From: CAYHHI01 sp964356335
GTDB taxonomy: Bacteria; Arandabacterota; Arandabacteria; Arandabacterales; Arandabacteraceae
Assembly: GCA_964356335.1 (NCBI GenBank)
Contig: CAYHHI010000059.1
Location: 1-18,554, forward strand
Direction: 5' to 3'
DNA: 18,554 nucleotides
The notes beneath the pieces are model-generated. The model saw only the letters and a list, made by a program, of their open reading frames with translations. It was not told the DNA's origin and did not search any database. Each line of letters starts with the position of its first letter. Positions within the stretch are counted from its first letter, which is position 1. Of this stretch, positions 7,420 through 15,559 are shown piece after piece. The position numbers and the translations under genes are program-made.

Positions 7420-9090
7420 TTACTCCGCCAGGACCATCGGGATCTTGACGCCGCGTTCCCTTGCCACTCTGATTGCAGTCTCATAGCCGGCATCGGCATG
7501 CCTGGCAACGCCCAGGCCAGGGTCTACGGTGAGCACTCGACCCAGACGCTTCTCGGCCGCCTCGGTTCCGTCCGCAACAATCACCATGCCCGCGTGGATG
7601 GAATTGCCGATCCCGACACCACCGCCGTGGTGCACCGAAACCCAGGTGGCTCCCGAGATCGCATTGAGTAGCGCATTCAAGATCGGCCAGTCGGCAATGG
7701 CGTCGCTGCCGTCGCGCATGCCTTCGGTTTCCCTGTTGGGCGAAGCTACGGATCCGCTGTCCAGATGGTCCCTGCCAATCACTATTGGAGCCACCAGATC
7801 GCCGCGCTTAACCATCCTGTTGATGCGCTTCCCAAAGCGCGCCCTTTCACCGTAGCCCAACCAACAGATCCTTGCAGGGAGCCCCTGGAACTTGACCCGC
7901 TCGCGCGCGAGACTTATCCATCTCGCCAGAGCTTCATCTTCGGGAAACTCCTCAAGCACGGCATCATCCGTCTTATAGATATCGTCGGGTTCACCCGAGA
8001 GAGCTACCCATCTGAAGGGACCTTTGCCCTCGCAGAACATGGGCCTTATGTATTGCTCAACAAAACCGGGAAAGCCAAAGGCATCCTCGACGCCCGCCTT
8101 CTTGGCCTCGCCCCGGATGTTGTTGCCATAGTCAAAAACAACCGCGCCCTTGGATTTGAATCCGAGCATGGCCCGCACGTGGGTCGCTATGGCCCGCGTT
8201 GACTGCCTGACGTACTCGCGGGGATCTCTCTGCCTGAGGACCAGGGCCTCCTCCAGGGTCATGCCATTCGGAATATAGCCGGCGAGAGGATCGTGAGCCG
8301 AGGTCTGATCTGTCACCACATCAGGGACGACACCCCGGGCCAGGAGCTCGGGATGGATATCTGCCGCATTGGCCACGAGTCCGATTGACCGCGCAATCTT
8401 TCTCTCGCAGGCTTCCCTGACGAGCCTCACCGCATCATCCAGGCTCTCCGTCATCATATCGCAGTAGCCTGCCCTCACCCTTCGTTCGATCCGACTTCGG
8501 TCAACTTCGACATCAAGGCAAACGCCATCGTTCATCGTAACTGCGAGCGGCTGAGCACCTCCCATGCCACCCATGCCTGCGGTCAGCACGAATTTCCCCC
8601 CGAGGGAGCCCTTGAAGTGCTGTCTCGCAAGCTCGGCCAGGGTCTCATAGGTACCCTGGAGGATGCCCTGCGTTCCTATGTAAATCCAACTGCCGGCTGT
8701 CATCTGCCCGTACATTATGAGGCCCTTGCCTTCAAGCTCCCAGAACTTCTCCCACGTAGCCCAGGCAGGCACGATCAGAGAGTTCGCGATCACGACGCGG
8801 GGCGCATCTTCAGTGGTCTCAAAAACGGCAACGGGCTTGCCGGATTGCACAACCAGCGTCTGGTCGCTCTCGAGGGTCTTGAGCGCCATGATGATGGCTT
8901 CGAAGCAATCCCAGTTACGCGCGGCCTTACCGCATCCTCCATAGACAATGAGCTCGTCGGGTTTCTCGGCAACCTCGCTGTCAACGTTATTCATGAGCAT
9001 TCTCATGGCCGCTTCCTGCTGCCAGCCCTTGCAGACCAGCTGGGTGCCTCTCGGAGCCTTTATCGGTCTTGCTTGAGCAACTCTCGTCAA
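7420..9090 (-). CDS. hutU: Urocanate hydratase
   Basis: This enzyme hydrates urocanate to 4-imidazolone-5-propionate, using tightly bound NAD+ as an electrophile, in the cytoplasm. At 556 residues it has the normal length. Family motifs are in order: GWQQEAAMRMLMNNVD, YGGCGKAARNW, YGQMTAGSWIYIGTQGILQG, the NAD-binding TAGMGGMGGAQP (170-181), VTDQTSAHDP, and GLPARICWLGYGER with Cys409 at the position of the active-site Cys (410 in Pseudomonas). IGRDHLDSGSVASPNRETEG and WVSVHHGGGVGIGNS follow. No key residue appears missing. The start is TTG with GAGGTG seven bases upstream. It lies 62 bases after the thiC-like gene. HutH, which makes its substrate, is not in the window. Confidence 0.97.
   Translation of the reverse strand: MTRVAQARPIKAPRGTQLVCKGWQQEAAMRMLMNNVDSEVAEKPDELIVYGGCGKAARNWDCFEAIIMALKTLESDQTLVVQSGKPVAVFETTEDAPRVVIANSLIVPAWATWEKFWELEGKGLIMYGQMTAGSWIYIGTQGILQGTYETLAELARQHFKGSLGGKFVLTAGMGGMGGAQPLAVTMNDGVCLDVEVDRSRIERRVRAGYCDMMTESLDDAVRLVREACERKIARSIGLVANAADIHPELLARGVVPDVVTDQTSAHDPLAGYIPNGMTLEEALVLRQRDPREYVRQSTRAIATHVRAMLGFKSKGAVVFDYGNNIRGEAKKAGVEDAFGFPGFVEQYIRPMFCEGKGPFRWVALSGEPDDIYKTDDAVLEEFPEDEALARWISLARERVKFQGLPARICWLGYGERARFGKRINRMVKRGDLVAPIVIGRDHLDSGSVASPNRETEGMRDGSDAIADWPILNALLNAISGATWVSVHHGGGVGIGNSIHAGMVIVADGTEAAEKRLGRVLTVDPGLGVARHADAGYETAIRVARERGVKIPMVLAE
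7423..7426 (-). promoter_or_regulatory. Shine-Dalgarno deciding the hutI TTG start
   Basis: GGAG lies inside the last codons of hutU, seven bases before the TTG at 7415. It favours the 425-residue HutI over the longer frame that begins inside hutU. Confidence 0.7.
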
Positions 9091-9152
9091 ATCTCAACAC
9101 CTCACCCTGAAGACCTATGCAACCGCAACATGTTCTTTGATCTCGTGCTCAC

Positions 9153-10442
9153 CTATTCCCTGTTTCCCATTACCCCCTTGACCTTCTTCATGGCGCAATA
9201 CTCGCCGCACATGGTGCAAAGATTGAGGTCGTTGGGTTTTGAGCTATCTCTGAGGCTTCTGGCGCGCGAAGGCGCGATGGCAAGATTAAGCATTCGTTCC
9301 CAGTCAAGCGATTTCCGTGCCTCCGACATCTGGCGATCCCACTCGAAAGCGCCGGGGATCCCCTTGGCTATGTCGCCGGCATGGGCTGCTATCTTCGAAG
9401 CGATGACACCTTCCCTCACATCATCCACATCAGGAAGTCTGAGGTGCTCCGAGGGGGTGACGTAACAGAGGAAGTCTGCGCCTGAAGCAGCGGCTATCGC
9501 GCCCCCTATCGCACCTGCGATGTGATCATAGCCGGCACTTACGTCGGTCACCAGGGGCCCCAAGACGTAGAACGGAGCGCCCTTGCAGATCTTTTTCTCC
9601 ATGAGCACGTTGGCTTCGATCTCATTCAGGGGAACGTGTCCGGGTCCCTCGACCATCACCTGGACACCGGCCCGGCGCGCCTTATGAACCAGCTCGCCTA
9701 TCACCACAAGCTCGCTGACCTGCAGGATGTCGGTGGCATCGGCGATCGACCCTGGCCGCAGGCCATCACCGAGGCTCAAAGTCGCGTCGTATTCGTGCGC
9801 GATTTCCAGGAGTCTGTCGTACCGGGAATAGAGAGGGTTCTCCCTTTCATTATAGTACATCCATTCGAGCATGAACGAGCCGCCGCGGCTTACGATGTCG
9901 GTGAGCCGTCCGCATTCCTTGAGCCTTTCGATCGTGGACCTGGTGACCCCGCAGTGAACCGTGATGAAATCCACACCAGAGGTGAGATGGCGTTCGATGC
10001 TTCGGAAGATCTCATCTTCGGTCATTTCAACCATGGCGCGCCTGGATTTGACGGCATTTATGGCAGCCTCATATATGGGAACGGTTCCCAGCGGAACCCT
10101 CGATCTTTCAAGTATGGCGCGACCGATGGCTTCAATCGCGCCCCCGGTGCTCAAGTCCATCACCGTGTCGGCGCCGGCATCTATTGCGGCGTCAAGCTTC
10201 TCAATCTCGAGCTCGAGAGATGCCTTGTCTGAAGAGCTCCCGATATTGGCGTTGACCTTGGTCGCTAAACCCGTCCCGATACCTACCGCGTACCTGCCTC
10301 TGCGAGTGGCATTGACTGGGATGACAATGGTGCCATCCTTCAGGCCTTCCAGAATGAAGGAAGGATCTCTCTTCTCGCTATCGGCGACTCGGCGGATCTC
10401 CTCGGTCACCTTGCCTTGTCGCGCAGCTTCAACTTGAGTCAT
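9153..10442 (-). CDS. thiC: ThiC-family radical enzyme (phosphomethylpyrimidine synthase or close paralogue)
   Basis: ThiC converts 5-aminoimidazole ribotide (AIR) to the thiamine pyrimidine HMP-P with S-adenosylmethionine and a 4Fe-4S cluster. From the ATG at 10442 the protein has 429 residues, the short form without the N-terminal extension of proteobacterial ThiC. Visible motifs are VNANIGSSS, DLSTGG, SRGGSF, GDGLRPGS, VEGPGHVP, GPLVTDVSAGYDHI and CYVTPSEHLRLP. The cluster motif CTMCGEYC near the C-terminus (Cys409, 412, 416) is CX2CX3C, one residue shorter than the CX2CX4C of E. coli ThiC. An in-frame TTG at 10454 is rejected because GGAG lies six bases before the ATG and MTQVEAARQG matches usual short ThiC N-termini. 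The leader is too short for a TPP riboswitch. The paralogue BzaF (hydroxybenzimidazole synthase, same AIR substrate) is a real alternative. Confidence 0.88.
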   Translation of the reverse strand: MTQVEAARQGKVTEEIRRVADSEKRDPSFILEGLKDGTIVIPVNATRRGRYAVGIGTGLATKVNANIGSSSDKASLELEIEKLDAAIDAGADTVMDLSTGGAIEAIGRAILERSRVPLGTVPIYEAAINAVKSRRAMVEMTEDEIFRSIERHLTSGVDFITVHCGVTRSTIERLKECGRLTDIVSRGGSFMLEWMYYNERENPLYSRYDRLLEIAHEYDATLSLGDGLRPGSIADATDILQVSELVVIGELVHKARRAGVQVMVEGPGHVPLNEIEANVLMEKKICKGAPFYVLGPLVTDVSAGYDHIAGAIGGAIAAASGADFLCYVTPSEHLRLPDVDDVREGVIASKIAAHAGDIAKGIPGAFEWDRQMSEARKSLDWERMLNLAIAPSRARSLRDSSKPNDLNLCTMCGEYCAMKKVKGVMGNRE

Positions 10443-10448
10443 CAAAGT

Positions 10449-10452
10449 CTCC
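10449..10452 (-). promoter_or_regulatory. Shine-Dalgarno deciding the thiC-like ATG start
   Basis: GGAG is six bases before the ATG at 10442. It overlaps the alternative TTG at 10454, which argues against that earlier start. Confidence 0.7.
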
Positions 10453-10492
10453 AATCGTAGGGAAGAATGGACTCCGAACGCCTCCGAGGTTC

Positions 10493-10521
10493 AATATATC
10501 TCAGAAACCGGGTCAAGTCAA
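10493..10521 (-). promoter_or_regulatory. Sigma70-like promoter of the thiC-hut operon
   Basis: TTGACT (10521-10516) and TATATT (10498-10493) each match consensus at five of six positions and are 17 bases apart. They sit in the 91-base gap between the Omp85 gene and the thiC-like gene. The start of transcription would be near 10486, giving a leader of about 44 bases. The first gene of the hut operon therefore seems to have its own promoter and not to depend on readthrough from the surface operon. Confidence 0.75.
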
Positions 10522-10533
10522 CCGCATCGCCCA

Positions 10534-12258
10534 TCAGAAGCGCTGGACCAGTCCGAGATGGAGCTTCGCCTCTGACCAGGCATCATCTCTTCCCATGGCA
10601 ACCTCGAGTCTCAAGACGCCCCCTGTGGTCCCTCCCATCAGGCCGAAACCGTAACCGAACGGCAGGTTCCTGGTGCCGCCAAAGGTATAATTCTGGTTTT
10701 CGATCGTTGCCGCATCGAAAAAGACATAGACTCTCGAGTAAGGTCCGAGAAGTCGCCTCGCTTCGAGGCTCACGGTCAGAGCCTTCTCGACACTGAACCA
10801 CTCCTCCCCATAACCTCTGAGGCTGGCCATCCCTCCCACCCTGATCACGTGAGATGCGGGTACTGCCCCGGCGCTCGAGAAGACCCCCTGGAACCGGCTC
10901 CCGAGAGCAAGATTGGTGCTGGCCCCAAGTCCCGCTATGTACTCGGCAACGACCTTGAGACTGGAAAGCGTTCGGTCGGGAGAGTTTCCCTCGGTGTAGT
11001 CAAGCGATTCGACTTCGTGCGAGACCTCAAAGAACTCGCCGGATCGAGGATTCAAGGGCCTCGCCCGCCCCTCGTGGCGCAGATAGAACGACAGACCCTT
11101 TTCCTTGAAGTTGCCTTCGCCTGCCTCCCGGGTTCTGTCCATGGTGGCCCCGATGAAGCCACCCGTGCCGATCTCAAGGCTCATCTCTCCGTGGAAGGTC
11201 ACGCCAATCCAAAACTTCCTCCTGCTATAGGAGGTATCTACGACATCTGAAGCGAGGCTGGTCTCGAGAGCAAATGGTTTCCCCGCGATCCGCGGCTCTC
11301 TGTAGTAAAGGCTCCAGTTGAGTCGATCATCTCCCTTCTTCATCCATAGGATTCTCGCTCTGCGTAGGCTGCCGCCGAAATTCAGCGTTTCGAGGTCGAA
11401 TGAGCCCACCAGCCTTGTGCCTTTGGCCGAAGGCGAATACGCGAGGAGCCCCTCAAAAAGATTGGTTCTTGCCTCGCCCAAATCGAAGGTTACCGAGACC
11501 GTTGTATCCTGCGAGTCAAAACCCAGGACCGGTTCTGACACATCCTCAAAGATGCCAAGGCGCATGAGCTTCGCTTGCGCATTGTCAACCGCATCGCCAT
11601 CATAGGGACCGCCGGCGCTGAGCCCCATCTCGCGAAGCACGACCGCCTCCTTGGTCTTCTTGAGCCCGTTCAAGCGAATACTTCCGAGTCTCGCCCGTGG
11701 TCCCTGGCGTATTCTGAGCACCACCCCGATCCGATCTCCATCATAGGTCTCGATCTCGGGTTCGATTTTGGCGAGGGGATACCCGCGAACGTCGTAGAAA
11801 CCAAGTGCCTCATCTATGCCTTGTTCAAGTCCATACTGGGAAAATGGGAGGCCCATCTTGTCGGCAAAGATTGCCTCAATCTCCGCCTTATCGTCACGGT
11901 AGGCACCCTCGATCCTTACCGACCCAAGAAGGCTTGCCGGACCCTCGGAGATGTCTATTCTGACGGTGTCGCTCTCACCCACCCTTTCGCACCTCACCTC
12001 GGCAGCCAGGTAGCCCTGAGCCCAATAAGCCTCAGCAACTGCGCTGCAGATTGACGCAACGCAGAGTGAGTCAAGGCGAGGACACGAGACCTTTCCGATC
12101 TCGTCGATCACGGCCTCACGGCCGAGATGCGAGTTGCCGGATATCACGAAATCGCCAGGCGCCGCCTCAGCAGCCAGGGCAGAACTAAGACCGACCGAGG
12201 AAATCACAATAAGCCGCAGGAGAAACACCGGGACAGTTCTTGCGCTAAAATGTGGCAC
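10534..12258 (-). CDS. Omp85-family outer-membrane protein (TamA/BamA-like, three POTRA domains)
   Basis: This 574-residue protein has a signal peptide (1-30, cleavage after ALA), three POTRA domains (about 35-106, 107-187, 188-263) and a C-terminal 16-strand-type barrel (about 264-574). Barrel signatures are PLNPRSGEFFEV (401-412), the loop-6 motif SLRGYGEE (479-486), FFDAAT (513-518), and FGYGFGLMGG leading to VLRLEVAMG. The last residue is Phe, as in outer-membrane beta signals. Three POTRAs resemble TamA (BamA has five). POTRA1 is unusual in holding four Cys (59, 66, 71, 90). Proteins of this family insert or export other proteins at the outer membrane. The start is GTG with only a weak AGGG upstream, and it overlaps the end of the 1104-residue gene by 14 bases, so coupling is likely. 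The partner just upstream is the natural candidate client. Confidence 0.88.
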   Translation of the reverse strand: MPHFSARTVPVFLLRLIVISSVGLSSALAAEAAPGDFVISGNSHLGREAVIDEIGKVSCPRLDSLCVASICSAVAEAYWAQGYLAAEVRCERVGESDTVRIDISEGPASLLGSVRIEGAYRDDKAEIEAIFADKMGLPFSQYGLEQGIDEALGFYDVRGYPLAKIEPEIETYDGDRIGVVLRIRQGPRARLGSIRLNGLKKTKEAVVLREMGLSAGGPYDGDAVDNAQAKLMRLGIFEDVSEPVLGFDSQDTTVSVTFDLGEARTNLFEGLLAYSPSAKGTRLVGSFDLETLNFGGSLRRARILWMKKGDDRLNWSLYYREPRIAGKPFALETSLASDVVDTSYSRRKFWIGVTFHGEMSLEIGTGGFIGATMDRTREAGEGNFKEKGLSFYLRHEGRARPLNPRSGEFFEVSHEVESLDYTEGNSPDRTLSSLKVVAEYIAGLGASTNLALGSRFQGVFSSAGAVPASHVIRVGGMASLRGYGEEWFSVEKALTVSLEARRLLGPYSRVYVFFDAATIENQNYTFGGTRNLPFGYGFGLMGGTTGGVLRLEVAMGRDDAWSEAKLHLGLVQRF

Positions 12259-15200
12259 TCAACGAAGCCCTGACGTTGTGGATCGTAGGTAGCCCACGCG
12301 CCTTTCTCCCGACGTATTCGCAGGCAAGCGAGGTGTACTTGCCCTGGCGGAGATTGATCCTTGAATTCCAGTCAACCGAATCCCGCGAGATGAGGAACAT
12401 CTGAGAAGAAGACTCCGAGCGCAGAAGGCGTCTCACGCTCACGCCGGTATCGCACCGCAAGGCACCCCAAAACACGGTGAAGCCCGGAGAGAGGCTGCCT
12501 TGCATGATGTTCGAGTGCGGCTCGCTCTTATCCTCGCTCAAGACCTCAAGAGCCATGCGCCCCCGGAAGGACTCTGAGATCATCCTCTCAAGGGTGGCAC
12601 TGGCGACCCAGGTCCGGCTGGACGGCTTGATCTGGGTCTCGCCAATCTCGATTGCCTTTCGGGTCGTGGCAATCCTCCAAGCCAAGCCGGCGCTGGTCTT
12701 CCTCAGATTGCTGGAGGACAACCTCGTCTGGAACTGGGTTGTCATACCCTTTTCGGTTCTGCCCGTGCACCTGGCTTCAATGGATCGTGTCGCTTTGGCG
12801 CTCGCGGCGAAGGTCACACCCTTGAAACGGTTGACGACCATCTCTTCGCCGACGTCGACTCTTCCGAAGACGACCTCGCCGGGCCTGAAGATGTACCCGG
12901 GATTGGGAACTGCAAGCTTGCCGATTTTGGCCTTGGAGCTCTCGCCTTCGATCTCAAACGTAGTTCTCGAGGACAGGGTTCTTTCGAGCAGAATCTTGCC
13001 CCTGAGCCCGGTCTCCAGCGTGACGTTGGCTCTCATCCTCGTGACGGGTTGCTTGCCGTTCTCATACCTTGTTATTTCATACCCACCCGTGCCCGGCCTG
13101 TAATGACCCAGGCTGTCATAGTCTCCCCCCACACCAACCCTGACCAACCTGGTTGCATAGAGTGACGTCAGCGTGTTGGCCAGACTGTAGTTTAGCGCCG
13201 CCGAGCTAAGCGCCAGAACGTCCCTCAGATTGAGGCCGATGTCTGCGCTTGTCATTCGCCTCTCGCCAAGATCGCCGGTCTCGAGATAAGTGATTCTTCT
13301 ATGTGCCACCTGGCCGCGCAAGGCGAGACGCCTTCCCTGCTCAGTCTCAAACTCGAGCTTGCTATCAAGTGAGGATGAGTATGCCTCCCACCCGAACCCC
13401 TTGTCCTTGTCCTCAGAGCTCCTGGCCAGGCTCAAGGCCACCGCGCTTCCCATGCCGGCCAGCTTTGCCATGGAGTAATACTCAATTCGCATAAGAGATG
13501 TATCATCGGTGAGGCGGATCCTAAGATCGGACGTCCGGCCAACCTGGAAGTCCACAAACTTGAGCGGGGCTCTAAAGCCGATACCCGTTCGCCGAACACC
13601 CTGACTTCTCGAGTCTGAGTTGAGCCTGGCGGTCTCCGAGGTCGCAGTGAGACCGAGCCGGGCGTTGCCCAGATCCACCGTAAACTTGTCGCGGCTGGAT
13701 TCCCCGCCCTCGGCGGCCATCGACCCGAGTTCAGCCGAGGTCCTGACGTTTGTCCCCATCCTATAGGTGAGACTCATCTCGTTTGTTGCTTCAAAACCAT
13801 CTCCCGGGTCCTGGGCCCAACGCTCAAGGATGCCAGGGCTTCTGAGCCTGCCCAGAGCCAGATAGTTCTGCCCTATCCACCTTCGCTTGGCGCCGATATC
13901 AACCGTACCTATGCTATGGTCGGCAACCTCGGGCAGGTTGGAACTCCCTTTCAGGCCGACTGCATAAGCCCGGTCCTCACGAAAATCCCATAGTCCGTCA
14001 TCTGATTGCTTATGGCCTCTGGATTGGGCGAATTCAGACGTCACCTCAAGTCCCTGAGCAGGCTTCGCGGATGCGCTCAAGTGCAGAACCTGTGAGGTAA
14101 TCTTCGGGAGCGCCTGCACCCTGTCAACATATGCCCCCTCGCCGGTATAGACATGCACCTCCCGTCCCCACCTGTCCGAGAACACGAATGAGTAAGTGCC
14201 CTTGCCGTCCCCGACCAAAGTAAACGTGACATCGTAATCCCCACCGCGTTCGCCTGCGAATTCGTAGTAAACCAGCGTGTCTTGCTTGACCCGGATATAG
14301 TCACCATTGCCCAGGCCAACGAATTTCGCGCCTTCCATCCAGCCATCGGATGAAGGCGCAGCACTTGACTCGGCGGACGCCAGCGGATCGAGGTTCTCGT
14401 TCGGCGTAACAGGATCGGTACCCTCCTTGAGGAAGCTCACGGCGATATTGGCCCTTTCGCCTATTCCGAGATTCGATCTAGCAAAGTAGAACTGTCGTCT
14501 GTCGCTGTCGCGCTCGCTTTCATAGTCGATCACTATCCGCGCCCCCTCACGTATCAGACGCTTGGGATTAAAGTAGATCTCGCCGGCCTCGTAGTCGACA
14601 ACATAGTCTGCGTTCCTGCCCCGCTTCATTGCCTCACCATCCAACCACACCTTGTCGCTGTTGGTCACGAGACCGATGTCCTCACCTTCCGAACCGCCTA
14701 TGCGGTAAGGGCCCGAGACTCCCTCACGGCCGATTATCTCGGTGGTTTCATACCTGCTTCTTGACTGAGCTCCCGAGATGAGAAGCCGCTCGGGACCGTG
14801 AGAGGCATCGCCGAGGAAACCTGTGAGATTTCGTTTGAAGCTGAGGAGTTCTCCCGGGGCTTCATTTATTTCAAGGTCTCCGACTCTTGCGTATGCGCGC
14901 GGCGAGCGCACTTCCAAGAAGACCCGATCGAGGTCCTGCAGTTTGGTGGTCGACGTCCTCTCGCCGAGCGACATATCCTTGTCAGAGAGTACGCCCCTGA
15001 CCTCGACCCCCTCACCAATCTTCCCACCAAGAGATAGGCTCAGGGCCTGACTCACACGGAAATCAGTCAGGCTTCCGGCCTCGATGCTGATGGTCTTGGA
15101 GCCTGATGCTCTGAGATCATATGAAGGTTTCTTGCTCCTTAGGGCCACCTGCGGCTTTGGCTTCTCCGTGGTGGCCCTGTCTTCGCATTCTTCGACTGTC

Positions 15201-15559
15201 CTCAGCTGGTAGCTCGGCTTAAGGGTCAGTGGGGAGACCAAGTAACTCACACGAACCACACTTCCAAGCACCGCTTCTTGTGCGAGGTAGACGATACCCT
15301 GAGCATAATCCATCGAGTAGGCCTCGCCGCGTGCCAGAGGCGTGCCGTCAACCCGGACCACCTCACTGGATGCGACCACCGGACGATAGGAGAGATAGAC
15401 GACAGATAGTGGCGCGCCGGAGGATGTAAAGATCTCGTCGTGGCGGCACGATACTCTCACCTCCTCTGTCCGCGCTGCGTTGGGGGCAGCATACACGAGA
15501 AGGACCAAAATGCCACCTGCCAAGACGTTTACGCGCCTATTCGCCCTGCACGCTCTCAA
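12245..15559 (-). CDS. Large outer-membrane protein of unknown function (1104 residues)
   Basis: I do not recognise a named family. Residues 1-29 look like a signal peptide (hydrophobic 11-25). Two segments share one pattern: 67-107 (VRVDGTPLARGEAYSMDYAQ, then GIVYL) and 304-347 (VWLDGEAMKRGRNADYVVDY, then EAGEIYF). This looks like a duplicated beta-sandwich of the kind I recall in large Bacteroidota surface proteins, including SprA. Residues 550-1104 are rich in short alternating polar/hydrophobic strands with Ser, Thr, Arg and Gly, and end ASLSATF with a terminal Phe; this is consistent with a large beta-barrel. Cys38 and Cys125 could pair. The start is TTG, with GAGGTG seven bases upstream, and overlaps the propeller gene by 23 bases. 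The Omp85 gene follows with a 14-base overlap. It may be a substrate, a secretion pore or a surface anchor; none can be shown here. Confidence 0.8.
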   Translation of the reverse strand: MRACRANRRVNVLAGGILVLLVYAAPNAARTEEVRVSCRHDEIFTSSGAPLSVVYLSYRPVVASSEVVRVDGTPLARGEAYSMDYAQGIVYLAQEAVLGSVVRVSYLVSPLTLKPSYQLRTVEECEDRATTEKPKPQVALRSKKPSYDLRASGSKTISIEAGSLTDFRVSQALSLSLGGKIGEGVEVRGVLSDKDMSLGERTSTTKLQDLDRVFLEVRSPRAYARVGDLEINEAPGELLSFKRNLTGFLGDASHGPERLLISGAQSRSRYETTEIIGREGVSGPYRIGGSEGEDIGLVTNSDKVWLDGEAMKRGRNADYVVDYEAGEIYFNPKRLIREGARIVIDYESERDSDRRQFYFARSNLGIGERANIAVSFLKEGTDPVTPNENLDPLASAESSAAPSSDGWMEGAKFVGLGNGDYIRVKQDTLVYYEFAGERGGDYDVTFTLVGDGKGTYSFVFSDRWGREVHVYTGEGAYVDRVQALPKITSQVLHLSASAKPAQGLEVTSEFAQSRGHKQSDDGLWDFREDRAYAVGLKGSSNLPEVADHSIGTVDIGAKRRWIGQNYLALGRLRSPGILERWAQDPGDGFEATNEMSLTYRMGTNVRTSAELGSMAAEGGESSRDKFTVDLGNARLGLTATSETARLNSDSRSQGVRRTGIGFRAPLKFVDFQVGRTSDLRIRLTDDTSLMRIEYYSMAKLAGMGSAVALSLARSSEDKDKGFGWEAYSSSLDSKLEFETEQGRRLALRGQVAHRRITYLETGDLGERRMTSADIGLNLRDVLALSSAALNYSLANTLTSLYATRLVRVGVGGDYDSLGHYRPGTGGYEITRYENGKQPVTRMRANVTLETGLRGKILLERTLSSRTTFEIEGESSKAKIGKLAVPNPGYIFRPGEVVFGRVDVGEEMVVNRFKGVTFAASAKATRSIEARCTGRTEKGMTTQFQTRLSSSNLRKTSAGLAWRIATTRKAIEIGETQIKPSSRTWVASATLERMISESFRGRMALEVLSEDKSEPHSNIMQGSLSPGFTVFWGALRCDTGVSVRRLLRSESSSQMFLISRDSVDWNSRINLRQGKYTSLACEYVGRKARGLPTIHNVRASLSATF

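Noticed and set aside
7416..7508. An extended hutI start at the ATG at 7508
   Set aside because: It would add 31 residues that merely re-read the end of hutU. The TTG at 7415 has a good Shine-Dalgarno and gives the normal HutI length.
8617..9465. A 282-codon plus-strand frame opposite the ends of hutU and the thiC-like gene
   Set aside because: It spans the junction of two clear genes on the other strand and resembles no protein family. It is a shadow frame, as are the shorter plus-strand frames at 9522-10232, 12477-13103 and 4801-5328.
10443..10454. A TTG start four codons upstream of the chosen thiC-like ATG
   Set aside because: The Shine-Dalgarno GGAG overlaps that TTG and is correctly spaced for the ATG at 10442 instead.
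10443..10533. A TPP riboswitch before the thiC-like gene
   Set aside because: The interval is only 91 bases, most of it upstream of the predicted transcription start, and no CTGAGA-type THI box in a proper fold is present. CTGAGA does occur by chance at about 10504-10499, inside the promoter spacer.
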